The position numbers were made by a program, and so were the translations under genes. Positions 54,786 through 63,207 of a DNA stretch of 64,000 bases are shown in pieces. The notes under the pieces are model-generated. The model was not told the origin of the DNA, ran no database searches, and saw nothing but the letters and a program-made list of their open reading frames with translations. Source of the stretch: Sphingobacterium sp. B16(2022) (GTDB lineage Bacteria; Bacteroidota; Bacteroidia; Sphingobacteriales; Sphingobacteriaceae); contig NZ_JAAUVN010000007.1 in NCBI RefSeq assembly GCF_012030425.1, positions 186,001 to 250,000 of the forward strand, read 5' to 3'. The first letter of the stretch is position 1; each line of letters begins with the position of its first letter.

Positions 54786-55886
54786 ATGATGAAGCAGACG
54801 TTGCTAGTGGTGGGTTGTTTATTTTTATTTCTAATCGGATGTAAAAATAAAGATGAGTTTACAATTTCTGGCCAAATTGAAAATCCAGGAAATATTAAAG
54901 TAATATCGTTATACGAAGGCGAAAGAAAATTGGACTCCATGTTTTTTGGAGACAAAAATGCCTTTCAATTTAAAAGACCTACTAGTCAGGCGCGTCTATT
55001 ATCACTTCGTGTAGGTAAAAATCGTTATGATTTAATTGCTTCACCAGGAGAGGACATTGTTTTCAAGGCAGATCTTCAGAAAGATGTTAACGATTATCAA
55101 TTAGAGGGCTCTGAGTTGTCATCATCGATTCAGAGTTTCTCAAAAATGAGAAATCGACGTGATGCAGTTCGCGATTCCTTACAGGCAGATTTTGCGAAGA
55201 AATCCATCACAGCTGATGTGGATGATATTGAAAATCTGCGTAGTGAGTACAAACAAAAGTTTACAGAGCAATTGCAGTACTATACAAAAGCAGCGGTAGA
55301 TTTTGCTGAACAGCACGATGATATCGCTGGATTTTATGCCATCAGTACACTAGACCCGGAAATTGCAGAAGCTGAAATCATAACCTATGCCGATAAGATA
55401 AAAGATAAGTTCTTAGATAATGGCTATGTTACCCAATTTAAAGAAGAAACAAATAAACTGAGAAAGTTGGCTGTAGGTCAACCAGCTCCAGACTTTGAAT
55501 CGTTCACACCTAACAATAAATCCATCAAGTTATCAGATTTCAAAGGAAAATATGTTCTGTTGGATTTTTGGGCGTCATGGTGTATGCCATGTCGTCAAGA
55601 AAATCCGAATATTGTCAAATTATATAATCAGTACAAAGGAAAAGGTTTTGACGTTTTCGGAGTATCTCTTGATGATAATCCGGGACCATGGATGCGTGCC
55701 ATAGCAGATGATCAGTTACAATGGACGCAGGCATCTGATTTAAAAGCATGGGGATCCGTTGTTGTTGGTCTGTATCGAATCACAGGGATACCAGCCTCCT
55801 ATGTCTTAAATCCAGAAGGCTTGATCATTGCTAAAAACCTACGCGGTAAAGAATTGGAAGATTTTTTAAAGAAAACTTTAAAATAG
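54786..55886 (+). CDS. TlpA-like thioredoxin lipoprotein with DUF4369 domain
   Basis: A 366-aa envelope thiol-disulfide protein. The leader ends in a lipobox (LFLFLIGC, Cys19). The N-terminal DUF4369 region (about 24-105) has FTISGQIENPGNIKVISLYEG, a helical linker follows, and the C-terminal thioredoxin fold (about 230-366) has PAPDFESFTPNN, LDFWASWCMPCRQENP with the CxxC pair at Cys266/Cys269, and GIPASYVLNPEG with the cis-proline. Probably reduces or isomerises envelope protein cysteines or cytochrome components. It is behind alaS with a 7-base gap and may share its transcript. Confidence 0.9.
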   Translation: MMKQTLLVVGCLFLFLIGCKNKDEFTISGQIENPGNIKVISLYEGERKLDSMFFGDKNAFQFKRPTSQARLLSLRVGKNRYDLIASPGEDIVFKADLQKDVNDYQLEGSELSSSIQSFSKMRNRRDAVRDSLQADFAKKSITADVDDIENLRSEYKQKFTEQLQYYTKAAVDFAEQHDDIAGFYAISTLDPEIAEAEIITYADKIKDKFLDNGYVTQFKEETNKLRKLAVGQPAPDFESFTPNNKSIKLSDFKGKYVLLDFWASWCMPCRQENPNIVKLYNQYKGKGFDVFGVSLDDNPGPWMRAIADDQLQWTQASDLKAWGSVVVGLYRITGIPASYVLNPEGLIIAKNLRGKELEDFLKKTLK

Positions 55887-55900
55887 CGCAAATTAAATAT

Positions 55901-55946
55901 TAACTTTCGTAATGTTACTTAACAATTTAATAACACTTCGTTAATG
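55901..55946 (+). promoter_or_regulatory. TAAnn repeat array in the response-regulator promoter
   Basis: TAACT (55901), TAATG (55910), TAACA (55920), TAACA (55931) and TAATG (55942) are spaced 9, 10, 11 and 11 bp. The two TAACA units resemble those at 25889 and 25900. TAATTTAG (55967-55974) is a possible -7 element. The array suggests that the regulator controls itself. Confidence 0.45.
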
Positions 55947-55986
55947 TTTTGTTGTCATTTTGTTCATAATTTAGCAAAAAAAAAAG

Positions 55987-56679
55987 ATGAGCATTGCAAA
56001 GCAAAAAATATTAGTAGTTGATGACGAGCAAGATATTCTAGAGTTAATTGCTTACAATCTTAAGCGTGAAGGATATCAAGTATCGACTGCTTCGAATGGT
56101 CACGAAGCTATCAATGTAGCAAAGGATATTAATCCAGATCTGATTATTTTGGATGTTATGATGCCTAAGATGGACGGTATCGAAGCCTGCCGATTAATGC
56201 GTGCTATGCCAGAGTTTAAAAATACATTTATGGTATTTTTAACGGCTAGAAGTGAAGAGTATTCTGAAATTGCAGGTTTCCATGTTGGAGCCGACGATTA
56301 TATTGCAAAGCCTATCAAGCCCCGTGCTTTGATGAGCCGTATCAATGCCATTCTAAGAAGAAATGTTTCGGAAGAAGCAGCACGATCACAAGACAGATTA
56401 GAGATTATGGATCTGGTGATTGATCGTGATTCTTTTTTAGTGTACCGTGGAGAACAGAAAATTGTACTTGCAAAAAAAGAATTTGAATTGATGTACTTAT
56501 TAGCATCAAAACCAAATAAAGTTTTTACAAGAGAACAAATTTTGAAAAGTATTTGGGAAGATTCAGTAGTTGTTACCAACAGAACAATTGATGTACACAT
56601 CAGAAAGCTTAGAGAAAAAATTGGTGAAGATTATGTAACCACCGTTAAAGGTGTTGGATACAAATTTGATGTTGCCTAA
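55987..56679 (+). CDS. OmpR/PhoB-family response regulator
   Basis: A 230-aa regulator. The receiver domain has VVDDEQDI (acidic pair at 12-13), phosphoacceptor Asp56 in LIILDVMMPKMDG, Thr86 in FLTARSEE and Lys108 in YIAKPIKPRAL. The winged-helix domain (about 135-228) has LAKKEFELMYLLASKPNKVFTREQIL and NRTIDVHIRKLREKIGEDYVTTVKGVGYKF. The helix pattern is of the PhoB/PhoP kind, and the promoter array supports that, but no histidine kinase is adjacent, so the cognate PhoR-like partner must be elsewhere. It is a single gene ended by a strong terminator. Confidence 0.93.
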   Translation: MSIAKQKILVVDDEQDILELIAYNLKREGYQVSTASNGHEAINVAKDINPDLIILDVMMPKMDGIEACRLMRAMPEFKNTFMVFLTARSEEYSEIAGFHVGADDYIAKPIKPRALMSRINAILRRNVSEEAARSQDRLEIMDLVIDRDSFLVYRGEQKIVLAKKEFELMYLLASKPNKVFTREQILKSIWEDSVVVTNRTIDVHIRKLREKIGEDYVTTVKGVGYKFDVA

Positions 56680-56701
56680 TTGACAAGATATAATTATAAT
56701 T

Positions 56702-56736
56702 AAAAGCAGTAATGGATCCCATTACTGCTTTTTTGT
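56702..56736 (+). terminator. Intrinsic terminator after the response regulator
   Basis: AAAAGCAGTAATGG (56702-56715) pairs with CCATTACTGCTTTT (56719-56732), then TTTG. The rest of the gap to 56945 is AT-rich with TATATTTG (56909-56916) as a likely -7 element of the next gene. Confidence 0.85.
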
Positions 56737-56944
56737 TTGTAGAGGTATAATCGATAACATCTTGATCAACTTCAGTTTTAAGTCATCCAATTAAATATAA
56801 AACAAGCAGGCTTAATGCAACAGATTTAAAAGACCAAATTTTCAAACTCATAAAGTATGTAAGCAAGCATCCAATTGTGTATTTTTAGGCTGTAAATATT
56901 CAAATGCTTATATTTGTATATCATATTAAACATTACCATCATCC

Positions 56945-58282
56945 ATGTCAACAATACTTATAAAATCTGCACAAATCGTTAATGAAGGGAAAATTACCAC
57001 TTCAGATGTTTATATCAGTAATGGCCGTATCGAGATGATCGCCGCAGAGATTAACCACCCTGCCGATAGAGAGATTAACGCCGAAGGATTACACCTTTTA
57101 CCCGGATTAATTGACGATCAAGTACACTTTCGCGAACCAGGATTGACGCACAAAGCTGATATCTGGCATGAAAGCCGTGCCGCAGTAGCTGGAGGTACAA
57201 CATCATTTATGGAAATGCCCAATACAGTACCCAATACTTTAACACAATCTTTGTTACAAGATAAGTACGATATCGCATCTCAAAATGCTTTAGCCAATTA
57301 CTCATTTTTTATGGGTGCGGCCAATGATAATCTGGAAGAAGTACTCAAAACAAACCCTCGTGATGTCTGTGGTGTCAAAGTATTCATGGGATCATCAACA
57401 GGTAATATGTTGGTAGACAATGAGCGTGCATTGGAACAGATATTTGCCAACTCGCCCACATTAGTAGCCACACACTGCGAAGATGAAGCCACTATCCAGG
57501 AAAACCTTGCTATATATAAAGAGAAATATGGCGAAGCAGGATTGACAATAGATATGCATCCCCTTATTCGTTCGGCAGAAGCTTGCTACATCTCATCCTC
57601 CAAAGCTGTAGAATTAGCAAAAAAGAACAATACCCGCTTACATATTCTGCACATCTCTACTGCTAAAGAAATCGGACTATTCAGAAATGACATTCCATTG
57701 GCAGAAAAATTAATTACAGCTGAAGCATGTATTCACCATATGTGGTTCTCCGACGTCGATTACAAGACAAAAGGTAATTTTATCAAATGGAATCCAGCTG
57801 TTAAAACAGCAGATGATAGAGATGCCATTGTAAAAGCGGTATTGGATGGACATATCGATGTAATTGCTACCGATCATGCCCCACATACCATTGCTGAAAA
57901 GACACAAGCTTATAGCGCCGCACCATCTGGAGGGCCATTGGTACAGCATGCATTACAAGCTTTATTGGACATGTACCATGAGGGCAAGATCACTTTAGAG
58001 CAGATCGTTCAAAAGTCAGCACACAATACAGCAATTTGCTTCCAGATTGAGGAACGTGGATTTATTCGTGAAGGATATTGGGCAGATTTAGTACTGGTAG
58101 ATTTAAATAAACCTTATACGGTTACAAAATCAAATATACTGTCAAAATGTGGCTGGTCTCCATTTGAAGATCATACCTTTAAATCTTCTATCGAGCACAC
58201 CATTGTATCAGGACAATTAGCCTATTCCAAAGGGAGCTTGATCGAGTACGGCTCTGGTAGACGTTTATTATTTAACAGATAA
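56945..58282 (+). CDS. pyrC: Dihydroorotase (class I type, pyrC)
   Basis: Amidohydrolase that cyclises carbamoyl-aspartate to dihydroorotate in pyrimidine synthesis. A 445-aa TIM-barrel with EMPNTVPNT, GVKVFMGSSTGNM (carboxylated Lys145), ATHCEDE (His177), LHILHIST (His233, His236) and VIATDHAPH. In the N-terminal metal motif the first His of the usual HxH is Gln59 (DDQVHFREPG), while His61 remains. From memory this QVH variant is common in Bacteroidota PyrC, so it is probably normal for the lineage. It is first of three same-strand genes, followed after 18 bases by the LD-carboxypeptidase. Confidence 0.9.
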   Translation: MSTILIKSAQIVNEGKITTSDVYISNGRIEMIAAEINHPADREINAEGLHLLPGLIDDQVHFREPGLTHKADIWHESRAAVAGGTTSFMEMPNTVPNTLTQSLLQDKYDIASQNALANYSFFMGAANDNLEEVLKTNPRDVCGVKVFMGSSTGNMLVDNERALEQIFANSPTLVATHCEDEATIQENLAIYKEKYGEAGLTIDMHPLIRSAEACYISSSKAVELAKKNNTRLHILHISTAKEIGLFRNDIPLAEKLITAEACIHHMWFSDVDYKTKGNFIKWNPAVKTADDRDAIVKAVLDGHIDVIATDHAPHTIAEKTQAYSAAPSGGPLVQHALQALLDMYHEGKITLEQIVQKSAHNTAICFQIEERGFIREGYWADLVLVDLNKPYTVTKSNILSKCGWSPFEDHTFKSSIEHTIVSGQLAYSKGSLIEYGSGRRLLFNR

Positions 58283-58300
58283 TCATGATCATCCAGGACT

Positions 58301-59353
58301 ATGGATAAAAGAACATTTTTAAAATCCTTAGGCTTAGTCGCAACAGGAATACCTGCACTGTCATTTGCACAGGAAGATTTCTTTGAAACAAAAGCAGATC
58401 AAAAGAAATTACTAGCTCAAGTATTGCGCAAAGGAGATACCATCGGATTAATAGCTCCTGCGGGAGTTATTGATACCGAAGAAGCCATTGTTATGACCCG
58501 CGAAATTTTTGAAAACTTTGGTTTCAAAATCAAGGAAGGAAAACATATCCGAAGTAGATATGGTAATTTTGCAGGAAAAGATGAAGAGCGCCTAGCCGAT
58601 ATCCACAGCATGTTTGCAGACAAAGAAGTGAAAGCGATTGTCTGTATACGCGGAGGAGCTGGAGCATCCCGTTTATTACCACATATTGATTATCAACTCA
58701 TCGCCAATAACCCCAAAGTATTATTAGGTTATAGCGATATTACCGCACTGATCATGGCCTTCTATAAAAAGACCGGTTTAATATCCTTTCACGGCGCAGT
58801 CGGTATCAGTACATGGAGTAATACCGTTGCTAAAAATTTTGAAAATCAATTTTTCCTTAATCAGCCGGCACAATTTGCAAACCCAACAGAAAAAGGCGAT
58901 AACTTTATCCAGTACAAAGAGCGGATCACGACCTTAAACTCAGGACAAGCAACAGGTACACTACTAGGAGGAAACCTGACATTGCTCAGTGGGTTATGCG
59001 GGTCAGCCTATTTGCCAGATTTTAAAAATGCCATACTCTTCCTAGAAGAAGTAGATGAAAATATAGAGCGCGTGGACCGGATGTTCTGTCAATTAAAATT
59101 AGCAGGAATTTTGGATCAGATCAAAGGTTTCGTCTTTGGTAAGTGTACGGACTGTGGGCCAGCAGGAGGTTATGGTTCTCTTACGCTCGAACAGGTATTG
59201 AACGATTATATCAAACCGCTCGGGATTCCTGCATATTCAGGAGCCATGATCGGACATATTGCCAATCAATTTATATTACCGGTAGGAGCACAGGTCAAAA
59301 TAGATGCCGACAAAGGAACCATTACACTTTTAGAGAAAGTACTAAAAGATTAA
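58301..59353 (+). CDS. LD-carboxypeptidase (family S66)
   Basis: Removes the terminal D-Ala from tetrapeptides during peptidoglycan recycling. 350 aa. The N-terminus, MDKRTFLKSLGLVATGIPALSFAQ, looks like an export signal (Tat-like or Sec), so this member may work in the periplasm. Family marks are RGGAGASRLLPHIDY, the nucleophile Ser145 in GYSDIT, the acidic LFLEEVDE (Glu249/250), and His319 in MIGHIANQFILPVG, consistent with the S66 Ser-Glu-His triad. It is followed 4 bases later by the M14 peptidase. Confidence 0.9.
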   Translation: MDKRTFLKSLGLVATGIPALSFAQEDFFETKADQKKLLAQVLRKGDTIGLIAPAGVIDTEEAIVMTREIFENFGFKIKEGKHIRSRYGNFAGKDEERLADIHSMFADKEVKAIVCIRGGAGASRLLPHIDYQLIANNPKVLLGYSDITALIMAFYKKTGLISFHGAVGISTWSNTVAKNFENQFFLNQPAQFANPTEKGDNFIQYKERITTLNSGQATGTLLGGNLTLLSGLCGSAYLPDFKNAILFLEEVDENIERVDRMFCQLKLAGILDQIKGFVFGKCTDCGPAGGYGSLTLEQVLNDYIKPLGIPAYSGAMIGHIANQFILPVGAQVKIDADKGTITLLEKVLKD

Positions 59354-59357
59354 ATCG

Positions 59358-60836
59358 ATGAAAATTATCTCCCTGATGAAAATTATCTTCTTTTTGATCT
59401 TCGTTACTTCGGGAATTACAATTTCTGCCCAAACCATGAATTTAAATAAAAATGATTTTGATGAAGCCTATTCATCCTATAAAGAAAGCACGTTAACAAA
59501 ACGTAGATTTAAACATTCGACTGTAGTCGATCTCATCAATAAGCATCAGGAGGAATCAACCCTAAAGATTGATCAAATCGGACTGTCAGTTCAAAAAAGA
59601 TCGATCTATAAATTAACCTACGGTCAGGGAAAAAAGAAAGTAATGCTGTGGTCGCAGATGCATGGCGATGAACCGACCGCAACCATGGCCCTTTTTGACC
59701 TGTTTAATTTCCTAGAAGGAAAAGATAGCAGATTTCAAAGCTTAAGGGAAATATTAAAATCAAACTTAGAAGTGCATTTTATCCCTATGCTCAACCCAGA
59801 TGGAGCCGAAATCTATACAAGAAGAAATGCGCAGCACATTGATCTGAATCGGGATGCCAGAGATACCGCAACACCAGAAGGTAAGCTATTAAGAAATCAG
59901 GCAGAACTGATCAAACCACAATTTGGTTTTAATCTACACGATCAGAATATCTATTATAACGTTCCGGGAACTAAAACTCCGGTTACCATTTCCCTTTTAG
60001 CACCAGCATATAATTGGGAGCGCGAAGTCAATGAAGTGCGTGGTAATGCAATGAAGATCATAGCTGGGATGAATCAGCTGCTTCAAGACTATATCCCAGG
60101 AGCCATTGCCAAATATGATGATGAACACTCCCCAAGAGCTTTTGGAGATAGCTTTCAGAAATGGGGTGCAAGCACCATACTGATCGAATCAGGAGCTTTT
60201 GCTGGAGATCCGGAAAAACAGGAAATTAGAAAATTGAATTTTATTCTGATTCTTAATTCCTTACTGCAAATCGCCCAGGACAGTTATCAGCAATTTTCAA
60301 TCTCAGAATACCAGCACATACCATTCAACGCCTCGCAGCTGCACGATGTGATCCTTCGTCGGGTGACCACAATATCACATGGTCTTCCTCTGAAAATAGA
60401 TATTGCTATCCGAAGAGATGAGATTACCGAGGGGGAAGATTACTATACAAAAGGATATATTGAAGACATTGGAGATCTTCATGACTTTTATGGGTACGAT
60501 GATCTGGATCTGACAGATTTCGAATTTGTAGAAGCTAAAGTTTACGAAAAGGAATTTTATCGCCTAAGTGATCTTGAAAACGTTGATATAAAAGCATTAC
60601 TGAAGCAAGGATATGCCGGTGTAAAGATAAATGCATCTGAGCCCAAAGTACTACATTATTTACCCATCAATGTACTATCTAAAAGCAAGTTGAATACGAT
60701 CAGAACATTAAGTCTTGGTAAAGAAGCAAATTTTTTCTTAAAGAAGAATGAAGAAATTCAATACGCTGTTATCAATGGTTATCTCATTGATTTGAATCAA
60801 GAGTTGCCACGAAATATGAAACAGATTGTTCGGTAG
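59358..60836 (+). CDS. M14-family zinc carboxypeptidase-like protein, exported
   Basis: A 492-aa protein with a signal peptide (about 1-25, ISAQ). The zinc ligands are visible: MHGDEPT (His102, Glu105) and FNLHDQN (His194); the catalytic base is Glu277 in TILIESGAFAG. NPDGAEIYTRRNAQHIDLNRD is the substrate-carboxylate region. The last 170 residues form an uncharacterised C-terminal domain. The adjacent LD-carboxypeptidase suggests peptidoglycan peptide turnover, which is inference. Last gene of the three-gene unit, ended by the repeat region. Confidence 0.9.
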   Translation: MKIISLMKIIFFLIFVTSGITISAQTMNLNKNDFDEAYSSYKESTLTKRRFKHSTVVDLINKHQEESTLKIDQIGLSVQKRSIYKLTYGQGKKKVMLWSQMHGDEPTATMALFDLFNFLEGKDSRFQSLREILKSNLEVHFIPMLNPDGAEIYTRRNAQHIDLNRDARDTATPEGKLLRNQAELIKPQFGFNLHDQNIYYNVPGTKTPVTISLLAPAYNWEREVNEVRGNAMKIIAGMNQLLQDYIPGAIAKYDDEHSPRAFGDSFQKWGASTILIESGAFAGDPEKQEIRKLNFILILNSLLQIAQDSYQQFSISEYQHIPFNASQLHDVILRRVTTISHGLPLKIDIAIRRDEITEGEDYYTKGYIEDIGDLHDFYGYDDLDLTDFEFVEAKVYEKEFYRLSDLENVDIKALLKQGYAGVKINASEPKVLHYLPINVLSKSKLNTIRTLSLGKEANFFLKKNEEIQYAVINGYLIDLNQELPRNMKQIVR

Positions 60837-60855
60837 TTTGGTTAGATAGTTAGAA

Positions 60856-61023
60856 GGTAATAAAGTGAGATGGTTAGTAAGTTATACCTTTCGTTACTTC
60901 GTCACTAGTCACTTTGTAACTGATAAGTCGGTAATAAAGTGAGATGGTTAGTAAGTTATACCATTCGTTACTATGTCACTAGTCACTTCGTTACTTCGTT
61001 ACTTGGTCACTGCGTTACTGATA
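60856..61023 (+). repeat. Intergenic 74-bp tandem direct repeat
   Basis: GGTAATAAAGTGAGATGG begins at 60856 and again at 60930 (period 74), and the similarity runs through GTTATACC and CACTAGTCACTT; the second copy has an insertion of GTTACTTCGTTACTT units. Short GTTACTTCG words recur internally and AAAGTGA pairs with TCACTTT, so each copy can form a hairpin. This fills the 208 bases between the M14 and GNAT genes. It looks like a member of a non-coding repeat family of Bacteroidota intergenic DNA. Confidence 0.75.
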
Positions 61024-61044
61024 AAATAAAAGTTTATTGTAAAT

Positions 61045-61533
61045 ATGGATATTAGAAAAACAAAATTAGAAGATTTAGATCAGGTGATGGCTATTATTGA
61101 CATTGCACGAGGTCTAATGCGTGCTAGTGGCAATACCATTCAGTGGACAAATGGCTATCCCTCTCGGGAATATATCCAGTCAACAATAGATATCGGAGAG
61201 AATTATGTCTGTATAGAAGATGATTCAATAGTAGCCACCTTCTGTTTCTCACTAGAACCTGATCCAAATTATACCATAATTGAAGATGGGCAGTGGTTGA
61301 ATGAAGAGCCATATGGTGTAGTACATCGTCTGGCTTCCAATGGTCAAGTAAAAGGGGTAGCGGCACATTGCTTTCAATGGTGCTTTGAACAATGTCACAA
61401 CATCCGGGTCGATACCCATGAAACAAATACCCCGATGCAAAAAGTACTCACAAAACTAGGATACATACGTTGTGGCATTATCTATGTCGGCGATGGGACA
61501 CCTCGGGTAGCCTTTCAAAAGATAGATTCATAA
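61045..61533 (+). CDS. GNAT-family N-acetyltransferase
   Basis: A 162-aa GCN5-type acetyltransferase. N-terminal MDIRKTKLEDLDQVMAIIDIARG, central YVCIEDDSIVATFCFSLEPDP, then the acetyl-CoA region around VVHRLASNGQVKGVAAHCFQW, and a C-terminal TNTPMQKVLTKLGYIRCG with the conserved Asn-x-x-Met/Gly pattern. Substrate unknown. Flanked by the intergenic repeat and a terminator. Confidence 0.9.
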   Translation: MDIRKTKLEDLDQVMAIIDIARGLMRASGNTIQWTNGYPSREYIQSTIDIGENYVCIEDDSIVATFCFSLEPDPNYTIIEDGQWLNEEPYGVVHRLASNGQVKGVAAHCFQWCFEQCHNIRVDTHETNTPMQKVLTKLGYIRCGIIYVGDGTPRVAFQKIDS

Positions 61534-61548
61534 AAAAGATAACCTCAC

Positions 61549-61588
61549 AAAAAATGGCTTCCGATCAACATCAGAAGCCATTTTTTAT
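61549..61588. terminator. Bidirectional terminator between GNAT and SusD-like gene
   Basis: AAAAAATGGCTTC (61549-61561) pairs with GAAGCCATTTTTT (61574-61586), with a further GAT/ATC inner pair. It serves the GNAT gene and the convergent SusD-like gene. Confidence 0.85.
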
Positions 61589-61605
61589 TGCGTCAATCAT
61601 GGAGA

Positions 61606-63075
61606 CTAATATCCCGGATTTTGTTGTGCTTTTATCGGAGGATTAGCATTAATCTCTTCTTGAGATATAGGCAAAATCGTTTTGAAGAATGATCTATTGA
61701 TCGCATGTTCTCGAGTAGGTACGCTGATACCGGCAAATGCATCATCAAAATTGATTGTCTTATTTAGTCTGATCATATCAAAATAGCGAATGCCTTCACC
61801 AAAAAACTCCTTACTTTTCTCTGCTAAGATCAGTGCTTCCGAAACAGACGCGGCATCAATAGCCGGTAATCCTGCAGCACGTTTATGGATCGCCTGCAAA
61901 TAAGTTGCCGCCTTGGCCGGATTAGGTGTACTGGCCTTCAATGCTGCTTCCGCCGCAATCAGATAAAGTTCAGAAAGACGGATCACTTTAATATTGACAG
62001 CAGTATAATTAGAAGTTCCTTTATCCCCAGAAAATGTCGTAGAACCAAGGTACTTATAGCAAGAGCCAAGACGATCAGCAGATGATTCATCTCTAGCCAT
62101 CACACCTCTTCTTACATCAGAGGGATCAGCATTAAGTGCATTTAAGAAAGGTGTACTTGCTAGGAAATTTCCTAAAGCACCTGTTTGGTGATTTCTTCTC
62201 ATAAAATAGAAACCTAATGAATTTCGAGCGAGATCCGCTTGATTAGGTTCGATTACAAGTTCATATATAGATTCCGATCCAAACTGGGATTGCCACGAAG
62301 TGACCCAAGCTGCATTGGTATAAAGAGAATAAATAGGATTATTATTGATCACTTCCTCCGCTGCCAATAAAGCATTATTATAGTCAGCCATCGTGAGGTA
62401 CACACGTGCCTGTATGGCTTTGTTGGCATAGTAATTTAAGTAGCCATCTCTTTTGGTCTTTGGAAGACCAGTTTCCGCAGTTTTTAAATCCGAAAGAATC
62501 TGTTTATAGTTTTCATCAACCGTAGCACGTAAACTTTGCTCATTGAAAGCCAGTGTTTTGGTCACGTTAGGAATTCCAAAGGCATTTTTATCATCGGTGT
62601 AAGATTTACCGTAAAGTCTAACCAGATCAAAATTGGCCAATGCACGGATGGTTAATGCTTCCGATTTTGCAAGATCAAAGTTCTCAATACTTCCTGATGC
62701 TTTTAACTTTTCAATATTTTCGAGTAGATTATTGGTCTGGTAGATGATATTATAGATCGAAGTCCAAAAGCTCGAAAAACTGTTCGTTTGCGCATTATGA
62801 TTAAAAGTATAAAATGCATCCAACCCACGACCTTGGGAGTAAAGCGTTACATCGCCACCTTTAGCATCACCATAAGCGATGAAATTACGTCCATAATAGT
62901 TCGAAGAAGTCATTTGACGCTGTATACCGTTGATCGCAATCTGAGCATCGTTGGCGGTTACAATGGCCTTATCAGCATCAACCGCATTAGTAGGTTCCAC
63001 ATCTAAAAAGTTCTTACACGAGTAAGTTGTACTCAGAACAGATGCGAAAAGTAAATAGTTTATATATTTTTTCAT
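61606..63075 (-). CDS. SusD/RagB-family outer-membrane lipoprotein
   Basis: About 489 aa with signal peptide and lipobox (ASVLSTTYSC, Cys20) then KNFLDVEPTNAVDADKA, a typical SusD start. SusD blocks: IYNIIYQTNNLLENIEKL, KSEALTIRALANFDLVRLYG, AIQARVYLTMADYNNALLAAEEVI, and a C-terminal ELYLIAAEAALKAS, then FFGEGIRYFDMIRL and ILPISQEEINANP. The start used is the ATG at 63075; an in-frame ATG at 63096 adds seven residues. It lies downstream of a SusC-like gene on the minus strand, separated by 132 bases rather than overlapped. A different group from the SusD-like_2 protein at 3536. Confidence 0.92.
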   Translation of the reverse strand: MKKYINYLLFASVLSTTYSCKNFLDVEPTNAVDADKAIVTANDAQIAINGIQRQMTSSNYYGRNFIAYGDAKGGDVTLYSQGRGLDAFYTFNHNAQTNSFSSFWTSIYNIIYQTNNLLENIEKLKASGSIENFDLAKSEALTIRALANFDLVRLYGKSYTDDKNAFGIPNVTKTLAFNEQSLRATVDENYKQILSDLKTAETGLPKTKRDGYLNYYANKAIQARVYLTMADYNNALLAAEEVINNNPIYSLYTNAAWVTSWQSQFGSESIYELVIEPNQADLARNSLGFYFMRRNHQTGALGNFLASTPFLNALNADPSDVRRGVMARDESSADRLGSCYKYLGSTTFSGDKGTSNYTAVNIKVIRLSELYLIAAEAALKASTPNPAKAATYLQAIHKRAAGLPAIDAASVSEALILAEKSKEFFGEGIRYFDMIRLNKTINFDDAFAGISVPTREHAINRSFFKTILPISQEEINANPPIKAQQNPGY

Positions 63076-63207
63076 CAGAATTAGCTGTTTATTCAATAAT
63101 CAATTTGTTTATTAATGGCATTAGCAATGCCTATGTCGGTTAATAGCTATTATGATCATCAGGTTTGTTGCAATAAGTTATCGTTTATCCTATGATCAAT
63201 AGAAAAA

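Noticed and set aside
60856..61023. Possible CRISPR array
   Set aside because: The repeats are adjacent with no spacers of constant length and contain internal simple words; no cas genes are near.
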